Source: Halorussus aquaticus (GTDB lineage Archaea > Halobacteriota > Halobacteria > Halobacteriales > Haladaptataceae). Taken from it: 64,000 nt of DNA. Position 1 is the stretch's first letter. Each line of letters begins with the position of its first letter. This document shows, in pieces, positions 9,074 to 17,223 of the stretch. The position numbers and the translations under genes are program-made. The stretch lies in contig NZ_CP100400.1 of NCBI RefSeq assembly GCF_024218795.1, forward strand, positions 3,286,001-3,350,000, in the 5' to 3' direction. Under the pieces are notes generated by a model. That model had not been told where the DNA came from and did no database searches. It saw only the letters and a program-made list of their open reading frames with translations.

Positions 9074-9379
9074 TTACTCCCCGGAACCGGGGTCGCCCGT
9101 CTCCTCGATTCGCGTCCGGTACTTCGCCAGCGCCTCGTCCAGCGCCTCGTCGGCGTCCACGTCGAGCGACTCGGCGACCGCGAGCAGGGCGAACAGCGCA
9201 TCCCCGAGTTCGTCGGTCTTCACGTCCAACGCCTCGGGCGACGCGCCGTAGTCGGTCGAATCGTTGACGTCCTTGGCGAGTTCGCCGACCTCCGACGCGA
9301 GGTCCAGAATCTGATAGGCCGGTTCGCCCTCCAGGTCGTGTTCCGCGAAGAACTCCGCGACTCTCTCTTGGGCTTTCAT
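9074..9379 (-). CDS. MazG-like nucleotide pyrophosphohydrolase
   Basis: A 101-aa all-alpha NTP pyrophosphohydrolase of the MazG/MazG-like superfamily, which hydrolyses (d)NTPs to (d)NMPs and pyrophosphate and is often a housecleaning enzyme. The metal-binding pattern is visible: DLASEVGELAKDV near residues 26-38 (E-x2-E) and DELGDALFALL near 56-66 (E-x2-D). The protein is single-domain and acidic, as usual for haloarchaeal members. It is convergent with L40e and lies 44 nt after the MBL-fold gene on the same strand, so the two may be co-transcribed. Substrate cannot be predicted. Confidence 0.88.
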   Translation of the reverse strand: MKAQERVAEFFAEHDLEGEPAYQILDLASEVGELAKDVNDSTDYGASPEALDVKTDELGDALFALLAVAESLDVDADEALDEALAKYRTRIEETGDPGSGE

Positions 9380-9423
9380 CTGTCAACTGAGACCCGGACG
9401 CCGAAGGGTAAAACTGTTGTCGG

Positions 9424-10035
9424 TTACTCGTCGGGGTACTTCGGTTCGCGGCGCTCGGCGCGCTCCAGCGCGCGCTCGACGACTTCGCGCACGTCTCCGT
9501 TGAACTCGTCGCCGTGGCCCGCGTACATGTCTTCGACGCCCTCGGGCATCCGGTTCAGAAGCTCGCGGATGCTCTCGATTTCGCGCTCGCGGGACTGACC
9601 GGCCATGTCGGTCCGGCCGAAGCTCCCGTCGTCGAACGCGCCGTCGTTGTACACCACCACGTCACCGCTGAAGAGCGTCGAGTCACCGACGAACGCGAGG
9701 TGGTCGTCGGCGTGGCCGGGCGAGTAGACCGCCTCGAACTCCTCGTCGCCGATGCGGAGCGAGTCGCCGTCGTCGAGTTCCCGGGTTCGGCGCGGGTGGT
9801 CGGCGTAACAGAGCAGTTCCGGGTCGTAGGCCTCCAGCACGGCGTCGAGTTGGCCGATGTGGTCGCCGTGCTGGTGGGTCAACACTACCGCGTCCACGTC
9901 CTCGACGCGGTCGGCGATTACGTCCACGACGCCGGGCATGCTCCCGGCGTCTACAAGCACTGTCCGGTCGCCCTCGACGAGGTAGGCGTTACAGGTGAAC
10001 GTCTCCGCGTCGGCGGTGACGTTGTGAACGTACAT
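9424..10035 (-). CDS. MBL-fold metallo-hydrolase
   Basis: A 203-aa metallo-beta-lactamase fold hydrolase, probably cytoplasmic. The zinc motif HQHGDH is at His54-His59, the later ligands are in SPGHADDH (about residue 103) and SGDVV (Asp), and the terminal His is in MYAGHGDEF. It is of the short glyoxalase-II-like type, so thioester or related hydrolysis is possible, but no substrate is supported. I chose ATG 10035 (MYVHNVTAD); a longer start at 10062 adds nine residues that do not look conserved. The divergent neighbour is the small acidic gene at 10119, leaving an 83-nt spacer for two promoters. Confidence 0.88.
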   Translation of the reverse strand: MYVHNVTADAETFTCNAYLVEGDRTVLVDAGSMPGVVDVIADRVEDVDAVVLTHQHGDHIGQLDAVLEAYDPELLCYADHPRRTRELDDGDSLRIGDEEFEAVYSPGHADDHLAFVGDSTLFSGDVVVYNDGAFDDGSFGRTDMAGQSREREIESIRELLNRMPEGVEDMYAGHGDEFNGDVREVVERALERAERREPKYPDE

Positions 10036-10118
10036 GCCGGGCTGTTCGGCACCACCCCTCAAAACGCTGACGGGCGGCGGGGGACTTTAGTGGTCGAAGC
10101 GCCTACATGCTAGTAGAC

Positions 10119-10307
10119 ATGGGCTTTGGGAGCTACGACGAGTCCGAACAGGACAATCAGGACTACGACGCCGACATCGACGACAGCGGCGTCGACACGG
10201 AGGAGAACTCCCACGAGGGCAGCGTCGATTTCGAGATCGGTGCCTCGAACGACGAACTCATCGACCGACTTCAAGACATCAAAGACGACGGACAGAGCGA
10301 GACCTGA
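10119..10307 (+). CDS. Small acidic haloarchaeal protein (DUF5786-like)
   Basis: A 62-aa, extremely Asp/Glu-rich protein starting MGFGSYDESEQDNQDYD and ending in a predicted short helix (NDELIDRLQDIKDD). I recognise it as the conserved haloarchaeal family annotated DUF5786; no function is known. The ATG at 10119 is preferred over 10107, because the family begins with MGFGSYDE and an AT-rich element (GACTTTAGT, about 10083-10091) lies about 30 nt upstream. Most of the chain is probably disordered without partners. Confidence 0.82.
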   Translation: MGFGSYDESEQDNQDYDADIDDSGVDTEENSHEGSVDFEIGASNDELIDRLQDIKDDGQSET

Positions 10308-10362
10308 TAGGGTCGGTCGTAACTCTGTTCAGCACTGGTCGTCCACTCACGGTGTATCGAAC

Positions 10363-10425
10363 GTGACACAATCAGACGACGGATTCGGACCGGGACGGAA
10401 TTACGACCGACCCTACGAGCCGTGA
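10363..10425 (+). CDS. Possible 20-aa microprotein overlapping the DUF99 start
   Basis: A tentative short reading frame starting with GTG at 10363 and reading VTQSDDGFGPGRNYDRPYEP. Its TGA stop overlaps the GTG start of the DUF99 gene (GTGA), the arrangement expected for translational coupling. Codon choice at third positions is less biased than in real genes nearby and no homologous family is known to me. It could equally be plain 5' untranslated sequence. Confidence 0.2.
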   Translation: MTQSDDGFGPGRNYDRPYEP

Positions 10426-10991
10426 AGTCCGGCGTCCGCGCGCTGGGTATCGCCGAATCCTATCGCGAACGCCGTAGCACGCTGGCGGGCGTCGTCACCC
10501 GCGCGAGTCGCGTCACCGACGGCTTCGCCTACGAGTCCTGTACCGTCGGCGGGACGGACGCCACCGACGCCGTTATCCACCTCTTCTCGGACCTCGACCG
10601 CGAAGACGTGCGATACCTCTTCGTGGCCGGTATCGCGCTGGCGTGGTACAACGTCGTGGACCTACACCGGGTGTCCGAGGCGACCGACCGCCCCGTGATT
10701 TCGGTGACGTTCGAGGAGAGTCCGGGACTGGTCGAGGCGCTGGAAGCCGAGTTCGAGGGCGAGGAACTCGCCCGACGGAAAGCCGTCTTCGAGCGCCAGC
10801 CACCCCGCGAGCGACTCGCGGTGAACGACCAGACCGTCTTCGTCCGGTCGGTCGGCGTCGATTCCGGCGAGGCCCGCGACGCGGTGCGGGCGTTCACGCC
10901 CGAGGGCGGCCGACCCGAACCCCTGCGAGTGGCGCGACTGGCGGCGCGGGCGGGCGACGAATTCAGGAGAACTAGAGACATTAGTTATTAA
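10422..10991 (+). CDS. DUF99 family protein (endonuclease V-like fold)
   Basis: A 189-aa DUF99 protein, an archaeal family distantly related to endonuclease V and of unproven activity. Characteristic stretches are VRALGIAES at the N-terminus, GVVTRASRVTDGF, the central FVAGIALAWYNVVDLHRV, and PVISVTFEES. The start is GTG 10422. The final eight codons or so (after about 10965) fall in DNA that abruptly turns AT-rich, and the stop is TAA. The original 3' end may therefore have been altered when the adjacent AT-rich segment arrived. Convergent neighbour at 10996, 4-nt gap. Confidence 0.87.
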   Translation: MKSGVRALGIAESYRERRSTLAGVVTRASRVTDGFAYESCTVGGTDATDAVIHLFSDLDREDVRYLFVAGIALAWYNVVDLHRVSEATDRPVISVTFEESPGLVEALEAEFEGEELARRKAVFERQPPRERLAVNDQTVFVRSVGVDSGEARDAVRAFTPEGGRPEPLRVARLAARAGDEFRRTRDISY

Positions 10992-10995
10992 ATTC

Positions 10996-11910
10996 TCAGA
11001 AGTCTACCGAAGCATCAATATCGGTTTGATTTTGACCAGCAAGTCCAATAATCGCCGGTAGACCATACACTACCTCACACCCAATATAGGCCCTCGCTAT
11101 TTTCTTACTGAAACTAGAGTATGATATGTTCACATTCTTATCAATCCGAATACTCTCTTGATTGGGGAGGACTCGTGTATCTCCATGCTTTACCCCATTT
11201 CTTATATCTCTATCAATTAGTGAGATGACTGATGAATATCGACTATTTTGAATTTTGTTATAGATGTAGCCGAAGTTTAAGGATACAAAGTCCATAGTCT
11301 CATCCAAGACTTCATCTTCGCTTCTAGATATAGCATAGAGTAAGGGAGAACCAACGTCAAAGACATCAATTAGACGTGAATAAAATTCTATTCCGGATTT
11401 GGCGTGACCGTGAGACTCAATATTGAACGTCTCTCTGTGATTTTCGCTGAATTTTACTGCTCTTGTATAGTTCCTCTCTAAAGAGCCAAGTTCTTCATGG
11501 GGGAATCCATCTAAATACCAAAGATAGAGACCTTCCTGCTTTTCCTGCTCTAAAGACAGGATATTCTCGTACATCTTAGTTAGTATTTTTGCCGACTTGT
11601 TATTTAAAGCACTCCCAGTTACGTAGCTGAACTCTGCCTTAGAAATATATTCAATAAATTCGTCTTTCTCATTAGTCAGTCTTAGTGCAACTTCCTTCCC
11701 AACTCTTTCTTCACGATCATCTAAGGTACGGCTTTCATAATATTCCGAAACAACATCAACCTCCTCTTGGTTTGAGAAACTGCCTAAATATTGGATGGCG
11801 TAAGAAGTAGCCAGTTTTCTATTTAAAGGCTCCTCAAAGGCCTCTTCATATTTACTTGCGTGGAGGTCTACAAAGTCTCTAACAGATTCTCGAAACTCCT
11901 CGAAATTCAT
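10996..11910 (-). CDS. AT-rich orphan protein with HEPN-like R-x4-H motif
   Basis: A 304-aa, mostly alpha-helical soluble protein with no membrane segment or signal. I do not recognise a named family. Near the C-terminus, residues 231-243 read LIDRDIRNGVKHG, with Arg237 and His242 spaced as in the Rx4-6H motif of HEPN RNases, where an Asn typically follows the Arg, as here. A beta-like segment follows (VLPNQESIRIDK), as in several HEPN abortive-infection proteins. Base composition is about 35-40% GC by eye against roughly 65% around it, with AT-ending codons (AAT, TTA, TCT), so it was recently acquired. It is a lone gene between DUF99 and a uracil-DNA glycosylase. The HEPN call is inference from one motif plus context; RNA cleavage in defence is the leading hypothesis. 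Confidence 0.7.
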   Translation of the reverse strand: MNFEEFRESVRDFVDLHASKYEEAFEEPLNRKLATSYAIQYLGSFSNQEEVDVVSEYYESRTLDDREERVGKEVALRLTNEKDEFIEYISKAEFSYVTGSALNNKSAKILTKMYENILSLEQEKQEGLYLWYLDGFPHEELGSLERNYTRAVKFSENHRETFNIESHGHAKSGIEFYSRLIDVFDVGSPLLYAISRSEDEVLDETMDFVSLNFGYIYNKIQNSRYSSVISLIDRDIRNGVKHGDTRVLPNQESIRIDKNVNISYSSFSKKIARAYIGCEVVYGLPAIIGLAGQNQTDIDASVDF

Positions 11911-11930
11911 TTTTGGTTACTTTTCCACTT

Positions 11931-11944
11931 GGTTCTTAAGACCC
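11931..11944 (-). promoter_or_regulatory. Probable promoter (palindromic TATA-like box) of the AT-rich gene
   Basis: GGTTCTTAAGACCC is a near-perfect palindrome centred 27 nt upstream of the ATG at 11910. This is the spacing expected for a TATA element of a leaderless haloarchaeal transcript. Its symmetry also makes it a candidate operator. Confidence 0.5.
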
Positions 11945-12035
11945 TATTGGATGTGGGTTGGCAGATGGTATGAGGATACAGTCATCTCACCCGAAGGCCA
12001 CCGATTCTTAATACCCGAGACCCGTGGCCTCACCC

Positions 12036-12626
12036 ATGGGAGAAATGGACGGTCTCGAAGTGACCGACTGCACGCGCTGTCCCGAACTCGTGGACAGCAG
12101 GAGCCAGATCGTCAACGGTACCGGTCCGGCCGACGCCGACCTCCTGTTCGTCGGCGAGGGACCGGGCGCACAGGAGGACGAGCAGGGCGAACCGTTCGTC
12201 GGTCGAAGCGGGACGGTTCTGGACGACAAACTCCGCGAGCGGGGACTGGCCCGTCAGGACGTACGCATCACCAACTGCGTGCGGTGCCGCCCGCCGGAGA
12301 ACCGAGACCCCACCGCCGAGGAATTGGAGAACTGCTGGCCGTACCTCGAATCCGAGATAGAGCAGGTGGACCCCGAGGTGATAATCACGCTCGGCAAGGT
12401 GCCGAGCGAACACCTGCTGGACCGCGACGTGGCCGTCACGAAGGAGGCCGCCAACGTCGAACAGGTGGACCTCGGCGGCGCTGTCCGGGACGTCCTCGTC
12501 TGCGTCCACCCCGCGGCGACCTTCTACGACCGCAGTCAGGAGGAGTCACTCGACGCCGCCTTCGACAAGGCCGCCGCGATGGCGGACGGCGACTCGAACG
12601 GCCAGTCCCAACTCGGCGACTTCTGA
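12036..12626 (+). CDS. Family 4 (Fe-S) uracil-DNA glycosylase
   Basis: A 196-aa uracil-DNA glycosylase of the thermophile/archaeal family 4, which removes uracil from DNA in base-excision repair. The four [4Fe-4S] ligands are at Cys12, Cys15, Cys84 and Cys100, matching the family spacing. The active-site loop GEGPGAQEDEQGEPFVGRSG (residues 40-59) and the C-terminal HPAA motif are present. The start could be 12036 or 12045 (MDGLEVTD); the AT-rich TTCTTAATACC at 12005-12015 fits a leaderless start at 12036. It immediately follows the AT-rich orphan gene, on the opposite strand. Confidence 0.95.
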   Translation: MGEMDGLEVTDCTRCPELVDSRSQIVNGTGPADADLLFVGEGPGAQEDEQGEPFVGRSGTVLDDKLRERGLARQDVRITNCVRCRPPENRDPTAEELENCWPYLESEIEQVDPEVIITLGKVPSEHLLDRDVAVTKEAANVEQVDLGGAVRDVLVCVHPAATFYDRSQEESLDAAFDKAAAMADGDSNGQSQLGDF

Positions 12627-12723
12627 ACCCGAGCGGTCTCGCGCTTCTGCCCCGGTCGTTCGCCTCGCTCTCCGACAGTAATCGCCGCATAACAATGGGA
12701 CCTCCGTCGGAAGAACGGGTCCC

Positions 12724-12963
12724 ATGGCGCTCCCGATTCCCGGTCTCGTCGCGGTGTCAGAATCGCTCACAGTCGTCGCAACCGCCGTCTTCGTGCCCTT
12801 CGCCCTCGCCTCGCTGGTGTATCTCGACGCCCGCTGGCGACGGAGTTCCGCGGGGTCGCGCGACCGGGCGCTCGCGCCGCTGGCGTGGGGCGCGACGACG
12901 TTCCTCTCCGGCGTCGCGTGTCCGCTCGTCGCGGCGTGCTACGTGGCGGTCCGGGGTCGCTAG
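12724..12963 (+). CDS. Small two-helix membrane protein
   Basis: A 79-aa protein with two hydrophobic segments (about residues 8-33 and 50-75) separated by a basic loop, RWRRSSAGSRDR. No family is recognised. Codon use matches the rest of the chromosome, so it is probably real. Its TAG stop shares the tetranucleotide CTAG (12960-12963) with the stop of the convergent receptor gene. Confidence 0.6.
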   Translation: MALPIPGLVAVSESLTVVATAVFVPFALASLVYLDARWRRSSAGSRDRALAPLAWGATTFLSGVACPLVAACYVAVRGR

Positions 12964-15191
12964 CGGTCCAGCGCGGCCCACCGGAACTCGTCGTCGAAGG
13001 CCAGCGCCGTCTCGTAGCGGTCGGCCGGGTCGGCCGCGAGCGCCCGGTCGAGGACGTCGTCGAGTTCGGCCGAGAGCGCGGGGTTGCGGTCGCTCGCGGG
13101 CACGGGGTCCGGCCCCGGAACCGCGCCCGTGAGCAGGTGGTAGGCCAACGCGCCGACCCGGTAGACGTCGCCCTCGATGCTCGCCGCGTCGGTCTCCTGC
13201 ATCGACGCTCCGGTTGCCTCCGGTGATGTCACGTCGCCCGCTCGCGGTGTCCCGCCGGACTTCTGCGGTCGCTCGGGCGGCGCGTAGGGGTCGGTCGCGT
13301 CCCGAGCGTCGGCCGACACCTCGGCCAGAAACCAGTCGCCGACCAGCACGTCGTCGCCGGTAATCGAGTCGCGCCGGGTCTCGTCGGGGGTCTCGCGGAA
13401 GACGTGGCGGGGCGCGAGTCGGCCGTGTACCGCGCCCTCGCGGTGGGCCGCGTGGAGCGCCCGGGCGACGCCCGAGACGACTTCGACGCGCTCGCGGTCC
13501 GCGACCGGCCACGAGTCGGCCAGCGACCCGCCCGCGACGAAGGGGGTCCGAAACCACGGAACCGGGTCGTCGTCCGGGCCGACGTCGAACTCCCGAATCG
13601 GAAGGACGCCGTCGGCCGCCCCGGAGAGGTCGGCCCACCGCTCGACGGCGTCGGCGACCGCCCGCCGGGTCTCGGCGTCCACGCCGTCTCGGACGCGGGT
13701 CTCGGCGACCAGCGTCGGCCCGTCGGGCGTCCGGACGCGCTCGCGGTACGTCTCGGTGACCGGACCGCCGCCGAGTCGGTCGAGGCGGCCGAACTCCGCA
13801 TCCGAGTCGCTACCGGCGGTCGCGCGCGTCGCTCGGCGGTAGCCGACGCCGAGGAGACCGGCCCCGAGCAGGCCGAACAGTCCGAGTCCCGACGGGGAGG
13901 TGGCGAATCGCTCGGCCGCGGCGAGCGGTGCGGTGGCGAGCGGCGAGGGTCGGTCCACGGCGTACAGCGTCCCGCTCTGGGTCGCCACCAGCGCGAGGTC
14001 GCCGACGACGTCGGCCCAGAGTCCCCGGTCGTCCTCGAAGTCGAGACTCCAGCGCTCGTCTCCCGACCCGACGTCGATGGCGGCGGTCCGGGTCCTCCCG
14101 ACCGTGTAGACGAGTCCGTCTCGCACGGTCCCCCAGTAGTTGTTCCCAGTTCCGGTGTCGGCGCGCCAGCGCTCGCGGCCCGACTCGGCGTCGACCGCGA
14201 CCAACTCGTCGCCGACCGAGAAGTAGACGCCATCTCCGTCCGTCTCGATGCCGTAGCCTCGGTCGGCGTCGCCGCCGAAGGTCCACCGCTTCTCGCCGGT
14301 TCTGACGTTTATCGCGGCCAGCGACTGTCCCCAGACGAAGACGGTGTCGGCGGTGACGGTGCCCATCGACGGATGAGGCGGGAGTCGCTCGTGGGGTGTC
14401 CGCCAGCGTTGGGTCCCGTCGCCGACCCGGAGTCCGTAGACCGCTTCGTTGGACCACCCGACCAACAGGCCGTCCTGCACTTCGGCGGCCCACGCCCGTT
14501 CTTCTCCGGGCGTCCGGGCGACCCACCGCTGGCGACCGTCCTCCCGGCCGAGCGCGTAGTAGCCGCCCGTCCCGCCGAGGTAGACGCGCTCGCCGTCCAG
14601 CAACGGACCGACGAGTCGGTCCTCGCCGTCGATTTCGGTCGTCCACAGTTCACCGCCTTGGGCGGCGTCGATGGCGGTCACGCGTCCGTCGGCGGCGGCG
14701 ACGACGACCGCACCGTCGCCGACCGCGACGTATCGGTAATCGAGAGTGCCCGTGGCGACTCGCCACCGGTCGCTACCGTCGTTAGCGTCGAGCGCGCGCA
14801 GTTGCTCGCCGTCCACGACGTAGACCAGTCCGTCGGCGGCCTTCGGGAACGTCGAGCGGCCGTCCAACTCGCGTCGCCAGCGAGTCTGCCCCGTTTCGGC
14901 GTCGAGGGCGCACACCTCGTACTGCGACTCCCCGTCGGACCTACTCCGGACGAGCGTGACGAGGGCCTCTCGGGTCCTGACCGGGGGGTAGACCGTCGCC
15001 GCTGTGTCGGTCTCGAACGTCCACCGAACTCGGTGGTCGGTGTCGATACCGGGAACGCTAACCGCCGGTTGACCGGGCGCCGACCGGCGAGTTGCGCCGA
15101 CCGCACGGGTGTCCGCCGCGGACCGACTCGCGCCACCGAGTCCGCCCGCGCCGAGGAGGAACGTTCGCCGACTCGTCTCTCGGGAGACCAT
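12960..15191 (-). CDS. Tat-exported PQQ-propeller protein with membrane helix and C-terminal pseudokinase
   Basis: A 743-aa membrane receptor-like fusion. The N-terminus has a twin-arginine signal (SRRTFLLGAGG). Residues of about 45-420 form a beta-propeller of PQQ-like repeats with recurring phrases such as ALDAETGQTRWRREL and AIDVGSGDERWSLDF. Residues 432-452 are a membrane helix followed by basic YRRATRA, so the C-terminus should be cytoplasmic. Residues 465-743 are protein-kinase-like: YAPPE at 636-640 is kept. However, the VAIK lysine is absent (VAETRV, 495-500), HRDxKxxN is HGRLAPRHV (588-597) and DFG is GDW (618-620). It is therefore a predicted pseudokinase. The ATG at 15191 is chosen because it precedes the Tat signal directly. 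Ligand and partner are unknown. Confidence 0.85.
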   Translation of the reverse strand: MVSRETSRRTFLLGAGGLGGASRSAADTRAVGATRRSAPGQPAVSVPGIDTDHRVRWTFETDTAATVYPPVRTREALVTLVRSRSDGESQYEVCALDAETGQTRWRRELDGRSTFPKAADGLVYVVDGEQLRALDANDGSDRWRVATGTLDYRYVAVGDGAVVVAAADGRVTAIDAAQGGELWTTEIDGEDRLVGPLLDGERVYLGGTGGYYALGREDGRQRWVARTPGEERAWAAEVQDGLLVGWSNEAVYGLRVGDGTQRWRTPHERLPPHPSMGTVTADTVFVWGQSLAAINVRTGEKRWTFGGDADRGYGIETDGDGVYFSVGDELVAVDAESGRERWRADTGTGNNYWGTVRDGLVYTVGRTRTAAIDVGSGDERWSLDFEDDRGLWADVVGDLALVATQSGTLYAVDRPSPLATAPLAAAERFATSPSGLGLFGLLGAGLLGVGYRRATRATAGSDSDAEFGRLDRLGGGPVTETYRERVRTPDGPTLVAETRVRDGVDAETRRAVADAVERWADLSGAADGVLPIREFDVGPDDDPVPWFRTPFVAGGSLADSWPVADRERVEVVSGVARALHAAHREGAVHGRLAPRHVFRETPDETRRDSITGDDVLVGDWFLAEVSADARDATDPYAPPERPQKSGGTPRAGDVTSPEATGASMQETDAASIEGDVYRVGALAYHLLTGAVPGPDPVPASDRNPALSAELDDVLDRALAADPADRYETALAFDDEFRWAALDR

Positions 15192-15402
15192 ATCGGCAGG
15201 GGACGCTCTGCGGCCTTCATCGTTTGGGTGATTTGGCTTCCGACGGCCGCCAGTCACGGAGCGCGACGCAGTAGGCGAAGTATGCGCGGTACTGAGCGGT
15301 GTGAACAAGCGGTCGAGCGCGGCGAGTAGATACACGTCCCCGTCAGCCGACCGGGACGCGAGTCAACCGGCGAAAAGAAACGGAAACCGGTAGAAACCCG
15401 TC

Positions 15403-16401
15403 TCAGGGCCTGTTCGAGCCGGTCCCGAGCCACTTGCTTCCGTCGGTGAGGTCTCGGATGGCGTCGAGGATGGACTTGCTCTCGTGTTCGTCCGGGCGGA
15501 GTCGCGCGCGGATGCGCGAGGAGAGCAGTTCCACCGAGATGACGATGACGAACACCATGATGATGCCCGCCGCGGCCTTCTGATACTTGAACAGGTCCTG
15601 TCGCAGGCGGATGTACCGGCCGATGCCGCCCGCGCCCACGACGCCGAGGCTGATGGCGATGCGGGTGTTGATTTCGAGGATGTAGAGCGTCCACGCGACG
15701 TAGGAGGTCGAGACCTGACTCAGCATCCCGAAGCCGATGACCTGCGGACGCGAGGCCCCGGTCGATTGGATGGCTTCGATGGGTCCGTCCTCGATTTCCT
15801 CCAACTCGTCGGTGAACAGTCGGCCGAGATTCCCGACGGTGTCGGTGGCGATGGCCAGCACCGCGCTGACCTCGTTGATGCCCGCCAGCGGCACGTAGAT
15901 GAGAATCCAGACCAGCGCCGGAATCGCCCGAATCGCACTCATCGCGCCGCGGAAGACGAAGTTGAACGGGAACGGCGTGACCTGCTCGGAGCCGAGCACG
16001 CCGAAGAACAGCGCGAGCGGGAAGCCAAGCACCGTGCCGGTGAACCCGAGGATTATCGTCACCATGCTGAGCCGCACCAGCGACGCGCTGTCGCTGGTCA
16101 GGCTCTCGATGATGGGCTGGCCGAAGTTCCGGAAGCTCGCCGGAATCGCCTTCAGGCCCGTGATGTTGTTCTGCTCGGTGTAGATGGTGAAGTCCACGAA
16201 GTTCGGCGGCACGAAGCTCTTGATGAACTCTATCTCTTGGGGCACCTGCGCCCAGAGTTCCTTCGGGTCGAAACCGATGAAGTCGAGACCGAAGTACGTC
16301 GCCGCGAGGACGACCGCCAGCATGGCCACGGCGAACAACTGTCGGATGCGTCGGCGTCGCTCCAGCACCTGAAGCGTCTCGCCGATTCGGGAACTACTCA
16401 T
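15403..16401 (-). CDS. phnE: Phosphonate-type ABC transporter permease
   Basis: A 332-aa inner-membrane permease of a PhnCDE-type importer. It has an N-terminal helix (about residues 20-42), a long extracytoplasmic loop, and a C-terminal block of about five helices containing the ABC-permease EAA-like loop (IEAIQSTGASRPQVIGFGML), which docks on the ATPase. The ATG at 16401 overlaps the end of phnC by 8 nt; an alternative ATG is at 16410. The operon order is D-C-E on the minus strand. Substrate could be phosphonate, phosphite or phosphate; no C-P lyase genes are seen here. Confidence 0.92.
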   Translation of the reverse strand: MSSSRIGETLQVLERRRRIRQLFAVAMLAVVLAATYFGLDFIGFDPKELWAQVPQEIEFIKSFVPPNFVDFTIYTEQNNITGLKAIPASFRNFGQPIIESLTSDSASLVRLSMVTIILGFTGTVLGFPLALFFGVLGSEQVTPFPFNFVFRGAMSAIRAIPALVWILIYVPLAGINEVSAVLAIATDTVGNLGRLFTDELEEIEDGPIEAIQSTGASRPQVIGFGMLSQVSTSYVAWTLYILEINTRIAISLGVVGAGGIGRYIRLRQDLFKYQKAAAGIIMVFVIVISVELLSSRIRARLRPDEHESKSILDAIRDLTDGSKWLGTGSNRP

Positions 16402-17182
16402 CGTCCTCACCTCGCTCGGGTGCCGTGGTGGCGAGATTCTCCGCTCGCTCCTTGGCCGCCTCGTCGTCGCCGTAGTAAATCTGGTCCACGACGTCCATCG
16501 TCAGGTCCTCGCGGTCGCCGTCGAAGATGAGTTCGCCGTCCCGGACGCCGAGGAATCGGTCGCCGAACTCGCGGGCGATGTTGACTTGGTGGAGGCTGGC
16601 GACGGTCGTCAGGTTGCGCTCTTTGGCCGCCTCCTTCATGTACCGCATCACGTCCTTCGCGGCCTTCGGGTCGAGACTCGACACGGGTTCGTCGGCGAGC
16701 AGCAGGTCGGGGTCCTGCACCAGCGCTCGGGCGATGCCGACGCGCTGTTTCTGCCCGCCGCTCATCGACCCGGCGCGCTGTCCGGCCTCGTCGAGCAGGC
16801 CGACCGTTTCCAGCGCCTCCAGTGCGGCGCGCTTGTCCTCGTCCGGGTACATGGTGAGCGCGCTCTGTGCGAAGTTCGACCGGGAGAGCGCGCCGGTGAG
16901 CGCGTTTCTGAACGCGCTCATGCTCTCGATGAGGTAGTGCATCTGGAAGACCATGCCGACCTCGCTCCGCTCTCCGCCGACCGGTTTCTCGTTGATGATG
17001 ACCTCGCCCTCCGTTGGTTGTGTCAGCCCGTTGAGGACGCGGAGCATGGTGGACTTGCCCGCCCCCGACGGACCGAGGAGGACCACGAACTCGCCTTCGG
17101 GAATCTCGAAGCTGATGTCCTCCAAGGCGACCGTGTCCCTCCCGTAGATCTTAGTTACGTTATCGAGTGAGACTGCTGGCAT
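16394..17182 (-). CDS. phnC: Phosphonate-type ABC transporter ATP-binding protein
   Basis: A 262-aa ABC ATPase that powers the PhnE permease. Walker A is GPSGAGKST (about residues 37-45), the signature is SMSGGQKQRVGIARAL, Walker B is LLLADEP, and the switch His follows in VASLHQ. Length matches PhnC. It lies 41 nt after phnD. That spacer is very AT-rich (17190-17223), so an internal promoter is possible, but co-transcription is more likely. Its stop overlaps the phnE start. Confidence 0.95.
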   Translation of the reverse strand: MPAVSLDNVTKIYGRDTVALEDISFEIPEGEFVVLLGPSGAGKSTMLRVLNGLTQPTEGEVIINEKPVGGERSEVGMVFQMHYLIESMSAFRNALTGALSRSNFAQSALTMYPDEDKRAALEALETVGLLDEAGQRAGSMSGGQKQRVGIARALVQDPDLLLADEPVSSLDPKAAKDVMRYMKEAAKERNLTTVASLHQVNIAREFGDRFLGVRDGELIFDGDREDLTMDVVDQIYYGDDEAAKERAENLATTAPERGEDDE

Positions 17183-17223
17183 CGGTGAAAAAACGAGTGT
17201 AACGGTTTATTTATCTATTTATT

